Shown: one piece after another, positions 1 to 10,682 of the stretch
How the letters are laid out: each line of letters begins with the position of its first letter
Numbering within the stretch: the stretch's first letter is position 1
Assembly: GCA_023053575.1 (NCBI GenBank)
Contig: JAKZAP010000018.1
Coordinates: forward strand, 9,672,001-9,736,000
DNA: 64,000 nucleotides
Direction of reading: 5' to 3'
From: Branchinecta lynchi
Lineage: Eukaryota > Arthropoda > Branchiopoda > Anostraca > Branchinectidae
The notes under the pieces: generated by a model
Databases searched by the model: none
What the model saw: only the letters and a program-made list of their open reading frames with translations
Told to the model about the DNA's origin: nothing
Program-made: the position numbers and the translations under genes

Positions 1-503
1 TATCTAATCAACTTCAAATAAAACTTTCGCTTTTAACAGGTTTTGGCCGGATTCCTGGCGAACTTGTTGTCCGGCAAGAAAATGGGTTTCACCATCGTAT
101 TCAGCATGTCTCCTTACCCCGAAATCAAACATTTAATCAAGTTCAAATGACACTTCTACTTTCACGAAACTTTCCGGTTTTTGCCGGCTTCCGGACGAAC
201 TACTTGTCCGACAAGAAAATGGTTTTCACCATCGTACTCAGCATGTATTCTTACCCCATAATCGATTATCACATTAGCTGTTTAAAAACATTTTGTGTGT
301 CCCTTAATTTGAAACCCCTCCCCCACCCTCAAATATAGGGCTACATAGCCCATCTTCGAACTTGACCTGTACTTTGACCCAAAGGATCCTCCCACCAAGT
401 TTCATCAACATATCTCATTGCCTTCGAGAGTAATCTTGCTTACAGACGGACATTTTTGCTATGTCATAGGTATCCCTCCACTTACGTTTTGGGATCCCAA
501 AAA
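1..503 (-). repeat. PAL137 repeat, partial copy (array and terminal block)
   Basis: This is the right-hand part of a palindrome-bounded repeat whose other copies are at 24.4, 35.9, 42.1, 48.5, 53.6 and 61.7 kb. Two 137-bp array units are visible, each with a TTTCCGGTTTTGGCCGG-like core and an ACCATCGT..CAGCATGT segment. They are followed by the family's conserved block (CTCCCCCACCC, GATATGTTGATGAAAC-type and TATCCCTCCACTTACG motifs, minus orientation). It closes with TTTTGGGATCCCAAAAA at the right edge. The left end lies outside the window. The short open frames across it are by-products of the repeat. Confidence 0.8.
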
Positions 504-730
504 CCGAAACCGACATTTACGCGTGAATCGTATATTATTCAATCCTTCAGATACGAACAAAGAGCAAACATAATCTTTCAAGCCGCCAACTTCCAACCGT
601 CCTACTTAAAAGATCCCAAAAACCAAAACCGACATTTACGCGTGAATCGTATATTATTCAATCCTTTAGATATGAACAAAGAGCAAACATAATCTTTCAA
701 GCCGCCAACTTCCAACCGTCCTACTTAAAA
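493..730. repeat. 119-bp tandem duplication, two copies
   Basis: Two direct units begin with GATCCCAAAAACC at 493 and 612 and run through the same text ending CCGTCCTACTTAAAAG. They differ at only a few bases, so the duplication is recent. The first unit starts inside the terminal palindrome of the neighbouring PAL137 copy, so half the palindrome was copied with the flank. Confidence 0.85.
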
Positions 731-1094
731 GCACAAGTCGCACTACATATAGCTTCTATTCCAATATTCGAACATATTTGACTCTCTTTTCAGCGCTCAA
801 TCCCTTAATTTTGACGAAGAACAGGGAAAACTTGCATAACAGGTATTCTGACCAATGCGCTCCTCGGAAGTAGGCTAAAAAACGGGAGCCTGGTCCTGCT
901 CGAAAAAGTCCAACGATAATGACCTACGAAGTGTGAAATCATGGAAATGGAAATTGATGGAACGATTTGGGACGTCGGCTGAAACAACGATATAGGTAAC
1001 ATGGATCTTTTAATGCTCAACCGAATAGGACTGAGATTCGACAGTCTAGTTACACTTCACTTATTTACTTAAATAGGCAAGAGAACCCGACAAA
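731..1094. other. No feature recognised
   Basis: The stretch is AT-rich without a convincing coding frame. The only open frame of note is on the minus strand and shows no motif I recognise. It lies in the kinase intron downstream of exon 4. Confidence 0.5.
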
Positions 1095-1575
1095 AAATGC
1101 GTTCCTTCGTGTGTCTGCTATCCACAGATAATCGATTCCACTGAATTAACTTATTCTTTCGGATTTGTGGTACCTCTATGTGCCTGTTGCTCTATGCTTA
1201 AATATTAACCGGCAAAAAAGGTAAGCCATTGCCTAAAAAGGTAAGCCATTGCCTAAAAAGGTAAGCCATTGCCTGAAAATAAACTAAAAATGACAAACTC
1301 CTTGCAAGATACATATTGACATAATTTTCCTACTTTTTTCAGCCGTGAATTTTCCGAGCTGAGCGTCTGTTAACCCTGGAAATGCAGGCTTTCGTTGAAA
1401 TTCAAATTCTCCGCGTCTGGGTTTGGTTTGTCGTGCAAGCAGCGCGATTTCTGAACGTTATTACTAGAGCCTCGGGTGAAAAAAAAACAAACTTCCTTAG
1501 ATGGGTCAAAATATTTCAGTGTATTCAAATATCAGATGTAGAAATAAACTGCCTTTTCAGTTAAACTTTAACGGC
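1095..1575 (+). repeat. Dispersed repeat family C, copy
   Basis: The stretch shares ordered blocks with 29.7, 31.85, 37.3 (reverse) and 56.75 kb: a GCTATCCACxxATAA start, TCGGATTTGxGGTACCTCTATG, AATTCTCCGCGT, GAACGTxATTACTAGAG and a TTTTCAGTTAAACTTTAA end. I see no terminal inverted repeats or coding capacity, so the class is unknown. This copy carries a 20-bp tandem repeat at 1215-1274. Confidence 0.6.
1215..1274 (+). repeat. 20-bp minisatellite, three perfect copies
   Basis: The unit AAAAAGGTAAGCCATTGCCT occurs three times head to tail, apparently without differences. It sits inside a copy of dispersed repeat C, and the other copies of that family show no matching expansion. Confidence 0.9.
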
Positions 1576-2168
1576 GTGCGGTGTAAAAGAATGCCGAGAT
1601 GAAAGGTAATGATCCCACACAGACCTCGTTCACGGCAAAAGACTCCATTTCTGCGAAAGTCATTTCTATCTCTGGACTAACAGACAAATTTCCTCCCTAG
1701 CCTATTACCCTTACACATCACCAAAGTAGAGGCCTACAGAACATAATCCCCCTCCACAACCGCAAAGTACATAAGCCGATTAGAAACAGGATACTGAGAA
1801 TAAGAAAGGATTACAGACACAGGCGTCGGACTTGGGGCTATGTAAACTTCTCAATTCCCTCAATGTTTGGGATAGCAGGTCCTTTTAGAAGTTCCTATGG
1901 GAAATAAAAGGGACTTAAGGGGCTTTTGCCGGCTGCCACAACGTGCTGACTCGAGAGTTTCCAGCCTACAAGCATGATTTCTACGATTCTTAAATCACGC
2001 CTTTTTTTGAACGAAGGCAACACGGGTCTTTCCGTTTACATAATCTCTCAGGTAGGCTAGTGTTTACTTCTACTAAACAAATAAAAAAAAAATAGAAATA
2101 GAAATAGAAAGAAAGGAAAGGTTAAGATGAGAAGTGTGTGTTAATGGTTGGTCATAAATGAATAAAAG
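1576..2168. other. No feature recognised
   Basis: This is intronic sequence. A GAAATA/GAAAG simple-sequence patch lies near 2085-2120. Nothing else is recognised. Confidence 0.5.
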
Positions 2169-2448
2169 AGCGTGTTCCACCCCACTTACTGTTATTACTA
2201 CACATGACGTCACAAATCCTGGCTCGACGCAAAGGCTGGAACGCAATTATCTTTTTTTGGCAAAATATCGTGCCTGGGCTAATCGAGCCAATCACGTAAC
2301 AAAGATCGTAGTTACCACACTTACTACGCTCCCGGTCGTGGTAAGCAAATAGTTACTATTTTGAGAAGGTTGACGTAGTGACTTTTCACGAGGTTGGGAC
2401 GAAAATAGTAACTGATAATTACTATTGTTAAGAGGGGTGGAACACGCT
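2169..2448. mobile_element. MITE with AGCGTGTTCCACCCC inverted ends
   Basis: AGCGTGTTCCACCCC at the left and GGGGTGGAACACGCT at the right form a 15-bp perfect terminal inverted repeat around about 280 bp. The interior holds repeated GTTACTATTTT and TTACCAC stretches. A diverged copy lies at 21391-21676 and one end at 14709. No target duplication is clear and there is no coding capacity. Confidence 0.7.
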
Positions 2449-2544
2449 GATTGATAAACTATTTGATGACGCCAAATGGTTGAGTGATCTGAGATTTGTT
2501 CAAGCTCCAAAATTTGTTCAGTTCAGCTGGAAATAAATAAGTAC

Positions 2545-2670
2545 TCCTTGAGCCCAAGCTAACTGGGAAACATATATTCATACAATGGCTAAACGCGGAT
2601 AGTCTTCGGCCTGACGAGAACCCTTGCCAAGAAGAGCCGAAATATCGCTGCCATTGTCTAAATATATAGA
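2545..2670. repeat. Fold-back family B, degraded fragment
   Basis: The stretch has GAGCCCAAGCTAACT, then CCTGACGAGAACCCTTGCC and AAGAAGAGCCGAAATATCGC, matching the order seen at 18.05, 20.03 and 47.8 kb. Here the arms are too mutated to pair. Confidence 0.45.
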
Positions 2671-3115
2671 ACTAATCTCAGCTGACATGCCGTTTACGAA
2701 TACCTCAGGAAAACTTTAATAAAGACTACTGAATGATGATTGTAAATACTTGACGTTTTCATTTTACTGTTTAACACCGATGCGAACAATGATGGGAAAA
2801 AAAATCCCGTTTTCCCACATTCTTGAACATGTTATTACACACACTCCCATTTGGAAACCCAGCTTAGTCGTTAACTATGACTGATTTATTCATCCAGTTA
2901 CTGAATGACTATTTAGCAAAAGATGACTAAAGAAAGAGATATGGCTTGTTCTGCTATCCCGAGTCCAAGGTTGTTCAACTGACAGGTCACGAAAAGAAAC
3001 TCTTTTCTTCCAAATTATATGCATATCGAACACTTTTCTGATGGAGCGGTACTTGATGTTTTTAGACCATTAGTTTAACAGCTTTACAAACAACTATTTA
3101 AAACATTCCAAAAGT

Positions 3116-3464
3116 TTAAAGGACCCCTTGCACTATTAACTCTTCAACGTACAGTATTTTAAAATATTTGAATACTTTAGAACTAGGCTGTGCTTTCAAC
3201 AAATAACCCACGGTTTTGGCTGTTTTAAGCCTTTTCCGAGACCCGTTGACTTGTAGCGAAAACAGAAAAAGACTTCTCGCAGACAAACGTCGACAGCGTG
3301 ATACACATCGAAGGTAGCAAAGCACGGCAAGTGAAAAAATAACCGTGGTTTTGTTAGAGGGGTTAGAATGTACCGTACGAAATTGGAGTTACCGGGTTTA
3401 GAAGAATATGGAGTGACTATGGAAGTAAGTTGCGTTAGTATTATAGGTAAGACAGGTCCTTTAA
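3116..3464 (+). mobile_element. TTAA MITE family 1, copy a
   Basis: The element begins TTAAAGGACCCC and ends CAGGTCCTTTAA, so it has inverted ends and TTAA on both sides, as produced by piggyBac- or Kolobok-type transposition. The interior matches copies at 16.6, 20.5, 34.2, 52.5 and 60.5 kb (TTCAACxTACAGTATTTTAAA, GGTTTTGGCTGTTTTAAGCC, CGAAATTGGxGTCTCCGGG). It has no transposase and is non-autonomous. Confidence 0.8.
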
Positions 3465-4385
3465 ACAGGCTTTGCGATAAGAAAAGTAGATTGGTCTGTT
3501 TTGTTGTTTCTTCGACAAAAACTCTTATGTCAAACGTAAGTAAAATCTCCATAATGCAAACAGTCAAATGAGTAACTGCATCTAAAAGGACCCAACAAAA
3601 TATTCAGTTCAAAAAGAGGAAGGGGAGGGGTGGTGGAAGTAAGCTACCTAGCTTCATCAAGCTGCCTATCTTTATGGTACTTCCCTACTTTTCTGGAAGG
3701 AACATACACTTATTGAAAAACTGAGCTCTTAAGCATTTTTCCAGACACATTGACTTCTAGCAAAATCTTGGCGACATTTGGTTTTACGCACCAAAGCATG
3801 ATACTCGAACACTCGTCGGGAGCATACTACGCAGGGAAACTAGTGAATCCTTGCAAGTGCAAAGATTAGTGAGGTGTGAAATATATACGAAATTTGGGTC
3901 TCCGGGTTTCAGAAGTAATGAATGCAGTTATGGAACTAGGTTGCGCTGGCAATACAGGTACAGACACTTTCTATTTCAATAAACGCGACTCCTTTGAAAC
4001 TCCGCCAGGTTTTTGAAAATTTTGCAATTCCGTCCAGAGTGTTCCTTAATTCTTTTAAACCTTAAGAGCCAATGACCGACTGATCCTTTAAACAAATGCA
4101 AAACGTCCTAGATCCAATTACACAACTAACCCACACTGCCAACAACAAGAAAAAAATGTATTAGCTCGCCTATTCTCTACCCCTCTGTAACAACTTACAA
4201 ACAAATAAGTATTAAAAAACTATAACCCTGCAATTTTATTTGCAACCCCTGTTTACTTTTTAATTTTTCTTTACGATTGCAATCTTATTGGATCAGCCTC
4301 ATAAGGAGCCTCTTTTTTCCGCAGAACAACAAAAACACCCGGCTGTTTTTTATTCTGGAAGAAAAGGCCTCGGTCTGAGGACGAA
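3465..4385. other. TTAA MITE remnant, otherwise unassigned
   Basis: 3720-3960 resembles family 1 TTAA MITEs (ATGATACTCGAACACTCGTCGGGAGCATA and GGGTCTCCGGG match the reverse of the 16.7-kb copy) but has lost its ends. The remainder is AT-rich with no recognised feature. Confidence 0.45.
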
Positions 4386-4654
4386 AAAAACTTGAAAGGC
4401 CTAACAAACGAAATCCCCGGCTTTCCCCTTTTTACTATCCAACCGCCTATATTGCTATTCTTTCATCTGGTCTAGCGCCTCAGAATATCCCAATAACCTA
4501 TTGTGGCAACAATTATTCTTCTAAGGTGGCACCAGGACCGAGAGACAATCGTAAAAAGAAATAAGATCCAAGGGTGAGGGGAGGGTGATAGGCTATATCT
4601 GTAAGATACACCTTTTCTGAACGTTTAGGCTTTCTGCAAAGTCTTCTAATAAAT

Positions 4655-5100
4655 GTTTTTTGAGTGTATTGCTAATATTTTCTTTTACCATGTCTTTTCT
4701 GTGACTGAATGTTGCAGCCTACTTAAAATCTCCAGAAGAAAATCATTGTTTATTTTTTAATTTTTCTACTACATATTTTTTATTTTAACCCGTCTAGTTA
4801 ACAATATAATCTAAAACCAAAATAATCTAATTTTTTTTAAATTCATTACTTTGCTTTCTCCGATGAAAGCGCTATAGTCTAATAAAGGAGGAAGTATTGT
4901 CTGTAATCGTGAGTGTATTGTTTATACTGTTTACCATGTGTTTAATTTGTGACTGAATGGTGTAGCCTACTTTAAATCTTCGGGAGAAAACATTCTTTAT
5001 TTTTTTTTATTTTTCTAATATCGACTCTTATTAACTAGACGGGTTAAAATAAAAAAGAAAAAACCTGTTTTTTTAAATGCATTACTTAGATTTTTCTGAT
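4655..5100. repeat. Diverged direct duplication of about 245 bp
   Basis: Two ordered copies share GAGTGTATTG, TTTACCATGT, GTGACTGAATG, AGCCTACTT and GGAGAAAA. TTTTAACCCGTCTAGTTAAC at 4785 is matched in reverse by TTAACTAGACGGGTTAAAA near 5030, so a direct and an inverted relation coexist. No coding capacity. Confidence 0.55.
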
Positions 5101-5589
5101 GAAAGCATAGTACGTCTAACAAGAGTAGGAAGTGCCTTGACCTTGTCTTCTTGCAAAAATGTGATTCGACAAAAAGTTAACAAGACATGCGTGAGAAATG
5201 GAAATATATTTAACACAAAAAAATAACAGCAGAATGACGACTCAAACGGAATCACAAAGGTCGCTTCTGACTGGAAAACCAATGGGAAATCAACACAAGG
5301 AACAAAGAAATTTACATAATTAGGACGTCTCGAGTTCTCGACTGTCAACTTCGAAAGTATGCGTTCACGAGTTGTTTGATCTTTGATTAAACAGTAATAA
5401 ATTTTGATTATCAACACGCGTTATCTCACAAGGTTATCGAACTTTACGTAAACAACCTGTGATTTGAATCCTTTCTCAGATCCTATATTCAAAATCTACA
5501 TAAACATTATTCAAAGAAACATAACCGATTATAGCAATTTTTTGACATGTTAATTGTTGCTACAATAGGAAAACGTTAGTTTTCTTTGT

Positions 5590-5706
5590 TTTGTATTCAG
5601 AAAGTGTGTTAAATCTGTAGTTAGTATTTAATTTGCATAATATTTTTGTACCATGGCCCGTTGGGCTTTCCATGTACAATACATACAAACATACATACAA
5701 ACATAC
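5590..5706 (+). mobile_element. LINE 3' end with hairpin and (ACAT)n tail
   Basis: A short 3' UTR ends in TTTTTGTACCATGGCCCGTTGGGC, which folds as GCCC-GTT-GGGC inside an outer CATG/CATG pair. A tail of ACATACAA/ACAT units follows. The same kind of terminus closes the full-length LINE at 10.7 kb, so this is a heavily 5'-truncated relative, ending immediately before the inverted arm at 5708. Confidence 0.6.
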
Positions 5707-6103
5707 ATATTGGGATATTCTGAGGCGCTAGACCAGATGAAAGAATACCAATATAGGCGGTAGGATAGTAAAAAGGGGAAAGCCGGGGATTTCCTTTGTT
5801 AGGCCTTTCAAGTTTTTACATGTAAATATTACTGCAAAAAGTAAAATATTCGACGACCTATTCTTTGTATTCAATCATAGGCATCGTCAGCAGTCAGCAG
5901 TCAGAGAGTTAACTTGTATTGTGCTCGAGCTCATTTTATAAGCGGACAGAGTGAGTGACATTGCAGGAAGCACGTGGATGTAATTAGCGATATCTCAAGT
6001 CAGAAGTGAGATACAGCCTAGGAACTCTGCTCCCGGAGCGTCTATTATTGCGAGAGCAAGGTATTTTTTACGATTCGTTTGTAGAAAGGAATCAAGAAGG
6101 AGA

Positions 6104-7195
6104 ATGGAAAATGCAGGAACGAGGAACCAGAATGCGGATGAAGCCAGCAGGAGGGATACGCAATATTTGCAGGAGATTAATTTCAAGTTGGATTTGCTAC
6201 CGAAAGTCTCAACAGACATAGCAGAAATCCAGTCGCAGATTAAAGACATGTCGGTAAAGATGTCCGAAAGCTCAACAATTTGTGAAACTACGCGAGCCGA
6301 AGTCGTCCAACTACGAAGAGCACTGGATTTAGCGGAATCTCGGATATCGCGTATCGAATCTGAAGCAAAGAGACTCAATCTCGTAGTACACAACCTACCA
6401 GATGCGAGAACGGGCCAGTCTCTGAGATCACACGTGATCTCTTTCCTAGAGTATTGTCTGCCTTCCCTTGAGATACCCCCTTACGACATAGCGGACGCAT
6501 TTAGGCTCCGTAGCGGTCCCATAATAGTAAAGTTTACCTCACACGACCTTCGAAATTACGTGCTGAGAAATTCACAGGTTATTCGAAGGAGAGGAAACGG
6601 CGTGGGCATCTCACCTGACTATACATTCATTCAGCGAGAAGCTCGGCGTGCCCTCAAGCCTTTGCTCGAGAATGCGATTAAAGAGAACAGGCGCGTACAG
6701 ATGAGGGGTGATAGGCTCCACATAGATGGTCAACTATTTCTGTACGATGCCAAAGAAAAAAAAGTCGTACAAGGTCCTACGGAGAAGGCTGGGGCTCCAC
6801 AGCGAGAAGAAGCACAAAAAATGGAAACAGAAACTCCATCAGTTCCCAAAAACATTGAAATTCCACGTACCAGCAGCAGCAACAGTGACAGTGATTCCAA
6901 TACCGTGATTGCCGCCCCGGTACATAAGGGACAACAGGTCGCTAACCGAGCGAGAAAAAGCAGTGAAATAAGCCCGAATGACGGGGAAAGGCAAATAACA
7001 AAAAATGCGCGAACTCATTCCCGGAATGAGGACAGATTTTGGACTGGGCCAAGACGCGAGGCTCAAAGATCGCGTGAGTTTGCGGCGCATAACCAATCGC
7101 ATAGGGTGAATGGCACGAGACCTCCTGGTGCTAGTGATGGCCGAGACGGTTACTACCGGTTCAGTTACGATTCTCAAGATGATCAAGATTACTAG
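6104..7195 (+). CDS. LINE ORF1 protein, RNA-binding chaperone type
   Basis: This 363-residue open frame looks intact. Residues about 20-90 have heptad-like spacing and should form a coiled coil, expected to trimerise. Residues about 90-150 (LNLVVHNLPD to GPIIVKF) fit an RRM, and about 150-225 (ISPDYT, REARRALKPLL, MRGDRLHIDG) match the C-terminal domain of L1 ORF1p. The tail from about 230 is Ser/Arg/Asn-rich and basic. In this family ORF1p coats its own RNA and aids target-primed reverse transcription. The ATG at 6104 is the first giving the whole coiled coil. The stop TAG at 7193 is in the same frame as ORF2. GC content is clearly higher than in ORF2. Confidence 0.85.
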   Translation: MENAGTRNQNADEASRRDTQYLQEINFKLDLLPKVSTDIAEIQSQIKDMSVKMSESSTICETTRAEVVQLRRALDLAESRISRIESEAKRLNLVVHNLPDARTGQSLRSHVISFLEYCLPSLEIPPYDIADAFRLRSGPIIVKFTSHDLRNYVLRNSQVIRRRGNGVGISPDYTFIQREARRALKPLLENAIKENRRVQMRGDRLHIDGQLFLYDAKEKKVVQGPTEKAGAPQREEAQKMETETPSVPKNIEIPRTSSSNSDSDSNTVIAAPVHKGQQVANRARKSSEISPNDGERQITKNARTHSRNEDRFWTGPRREAQRSREFAAHNQSHRVNGTRPPGASDGRDGYYRFSYDSQDDQDY

Positions 7196-10100
7196 GGAGA
7201 CGAGGGCCATGGGAAAAAACTAAAACTTGTACAGTGGAATATCCAAGGTTACGATGACGTGAAATTTAAGAGTTTGTTGGTGATGGGAGCTTGGGATATT
7301 ATATGTATAGTAGAAACATGGAGGGATGAGCCGATTAGATTAGAAAATTATGAATCTTACGGAGTGGGGAGAAAAAAGAGTAAGAATAATCGAATTTATG
7401 GAGGGGTATCAATGATGTTAAGGAAAGGGAATTTTAATAGTAGTTCTCAATTAAGATCTGAGTCTGAAAACATTGTATGGGTGAGGATAGCAGGAGAAGT
7501 TTTTGTGATTGTATGCGGAGTTTATGTGCCACCCGAGTCAAGTAGTTACACCGGTAAAGAAGATACATGGAGTATTTTGAGTAAAGAAATGTATCATTAT
7601 AAGAGGTTGTATAAGAATTATAAGTTCATTTTTGCAGGGGATTTTAATGGTCACACCAGTGAAAGGAAGGAAATGTTCTATGACCCATCGCAGCCTGAGG
7701 AACGTACGAGTGATTTTGGCTTTGATGGAACCGACAGCGAGAGTGAGAATGTAAAGGCTAGGACAAGTAAGGACCGAGCTCGGAAGGTAAATAAATGGGG
7801 TAGAAAACTTTTAGATTTTTGTGGGAATGAAGGGTTGGTAATTTTGAATGGGAGGTTGGGGCAGGATAAAAATGTGGGAGGTTTCACTTGTTTTGCAGGT
7901 ATTGCCCCAAGTATAGTGGATTACATTTTAGTTGATCTGTCTCTTTGGCCAAGTTGCAGAAACTTTAGAGTGTTAGAAGTGGTAGGTTCAGATCACGTAC
8001 CAATAGAAGCGGAGATGGAGGTAATAAGAAGGACAGAGTATTGTAGAAATAAGGAAATATCGCTTTCAGAAAATAAGCTAGATTGTAATTTGATGGTATG
8101 TCCACGTATTCTTTCGGATAAGGTGAGTGAGGAATTGTTGATAGTTAAATTAGGAGAGGCTTCAGTAGATGCAGAACTAGAAGAATGTAAGGTAGTTTTA
8201 GAATTAGGGAATATAGAAGAAGGAGTAGGAAAAATATGTGATCTGGTAAGAAAGGTTAGTAATGCAGCGATGTCGAAAAAAGAAAGTAAGGTAACGAGGA
8301 AGGGAAAACAGTTTTTCGATGGGGAGTGTTCAATGAAGAGGAATCAGGTAACAGAAGCTCTTATTAGGATAAAAGGACAGGATCCTGCGGAAATGGCACT
8401 GGTGGAGGAGTACCGAAAGGGGAGACGAGAATATAAGAAGATGTTAAAAAGGAAAAAAAAAGAATTTGAGAGTAAAAAAAATGAAATGATAGAAAAAGAA
8501 TATGTAACGAAGAATCAGAAATTATTTTGGAAAGAGATTAAGAGTTCATTGAAGGAAAAGGGGATTGAAACTGGACCGTCAGCTAATTCGTGGGCGGAAT
8601 ATTTGGAAAGGAAGGAGACAGATAAAAGTAATGTTGAAGAAATTGCCCGGGGAATTAAACAGCAAACCCATTTCCCATTAGCAGAAGCAGATTATGCTTT
8701 AATAAGTACGGTGACTACAGAAGAGGTTTGGAAATCTTTGAAGGTAATGAAGGGAGGATCAGCACCAGGACCAGATGGTATACCAACTATAATATGGAAA
8801 CGAGGAAGAGCATATTTGCTCCAGACATTGTCCCTTTTATTTTCAATAATAATGAGTAAGTGTATATGGCCAGAGCAGTGGAATCTGTCGATAATGACAC
8901 CACTTTTTAAAAAAGGAAATAAACAAGACCATGGAAACTACCGTGGTATCCACTTAGGAAACAGTATATCAAAGATATTTTGTAAGGTAGTGGACAATAG
9001 ATTGAAAAAGTGGTTGGAAGTAAAAGAGATATTAAATAATGCACAAGCAGGGTTCAGAGAAGGATATGGTACAGTAGATCATATATTTAGTCTCCCGGTT
9101 CTAATAAACAAATACACTAGGCCTAGGAACGGTCGATTATATGTAGCATTTATTGATCTAAAAGGTGCTTTTGATAATGTGGATAGAGTATTACTGATAG
9201 AATGTTTGCTAGGGATAGGCTTGCCAAGTATTTTTGTTTTGATTTTAGTAGAAATTTATAGGGTAACTAGGTTAGTGGTCAGGGTAGGAGTAGAGTTGTC
9301 AAGGATAGTCCAGTATAAAAAAGGAGTAAAACAAGGTTGTACTATGTCGCCAAGATTGTTTGGAATTTTTTTAAATGATATTGTAAGGTATATGACGGAA
9401 TGCGGAGCCCCTATGTTGAATATGGATGTATCGTCACTATGTATGCTTTTATTCGCAGATGACATTGCGTTGGTAGCAGAATCTAGAGATAAGTTACAGA
9501 AGTTATTAGATTTGTTAGAGACGTATTTAGGAGGAAGAAAACTAGAGTTAAATGTAAGTAAGACGGTCGTTCTGGTGTTTAGAAAAGGAGGAAAAATTAA
9601 ATTAGAGGATAAGTTTTCATATAAAGGTAGAAATATAGAAGTTAAAGAAGAATGGGTGTATCTAGGAATTAGGTTCAAGACGAAAGGAAAAATATTTGGA
9701 AGTCATTTAGAGAAAAGTATTGAAAAAGGTAGGCAGTGTTCAAATTTAATTTTAAGAAGTCATTTGAGAGAAATTAAGAATATTAAAATTCAAAAGGAGA
9801 TATTTAGAAGTAAGGTAGCTTCAGTTATCATTACGGGTCTGAGGTGTGGGGACATGAGAAAGGTGAAAAAATAGAGACAATTCAGTTAGGTTATTTTAAG
9901 AGATGGTTAGGACTAAGTAAGTATACGAACAGTTTAGTAGTGAGAGGGGAATTAGGTTTATTCTCTTTAAGAAATGCTAGGCTAGTAAATATGATAAGAT
10001 TTTGGGAGAGAGTGATACATATGCCAAGAATAAGATTACTAAAATCAGCGTACCTGGAGGCTCTGAAGGATGATTCACCAAAAGCGTGGCCGCGGTTAAT

Positions 10101-10638
10101 CAGACAAATTTTGCAGGATTGTGGTATGGATGAGTATTGGAACGGGGGGCTAGGGACAGATATGGAGGTTGGAGAATTAGGAAAAATGGTGAGTATCAGG
10201 TTAAAAGACCAAGAGATCCAAACTTGGCAATTTCAGAAGGGCATTCCAGTGTCCCTGCGTTTCTTCGAGGCGGCCAAAGAGACTTGGGGCGAGGGAATTA
10301 TGTTTAAAGCAGGGTTAAGTAAGGAGGATATTAAGCATATTATTGAGATGAGGGCTGATAGTTTACCACTTGGGGCAAGGAGAAAATATATTGGTAAAGT
10401 AAACGAGAGAATTGGTCCTTACTTCTGTCCTATGTGTGGTCATGAGGACGAAAGCGTAGTACATTTGATGTGTGATTGTGTGGAATTGAATGAATGGAGA
10501 AAGGAGGTATTTGGTGAGAGAGTGTTTAATGAAGAATGGATGGTAAGGATGATGAAGGATGAGTGTTTTGTTACTGTAAAAATACTTGGACGTTTCTTGA
10601 GGCTTGCGATGGAGCATAGAAGGAGATTTTTAGAATAG
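7196..10638 (+). pseudogene. LINE ORF2 endonuclease-reverse transcriptase, frameshifted
   Basis: The ORF is read in two frames: 7196-about 9840 and about 9830-10638. The endonuclease starts at LKLVQWNIQG (about 7217) and shows ETW, GVYVPP, AGDFNGH, DYILVD and GSDHVP. The RT has APGPDG (about 8762), NYRGIHL, AGFREGYGTVDHI, FIDLKGAFD, KQGCTMSPRLF and the FADD catalytic site (about 9453). The second frame resumes at YGSEVWGHEK and carries CPMCG..H....C near 10424-10477, a CCHC knuckle usual for such LINEs. One missing base near 9825-9843 breaks the protein. The only nearby ATG upstream (7209) is one base out of frame across AAAAAAC. The coding strand is strikingly poor in C between about 7220 and 10000. 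Confidence 0.88.
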
Positions 10639-10682
10639 GAGCTGCGTGTTATCTATGTAAGTGAGTGCGTTTCTTAGAATTT

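Larger units (their letters stand above)
4386..5817. repeat. 110-bp inverted repeat pair with 1.2-kb spacer
   Basis: The left arm 4386-4495 and right arm 5708-5817 are reverse complements with about three differences counted by eye. Shared text includes CTTGAAAGGCCTAAC, GGCTTTCCCCTTTTTACTAT and GGTCTAGCGCCTCAGAATAT. The spacer holds a direct duplication (4655-4870 against 4905-5100) and a LINE 3' end. The full-length LINE starts right after the right arm. It could be long TIRs of a DNA transposon or a rearranged insertion; I see no target duplication. Confidence 0.7.
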
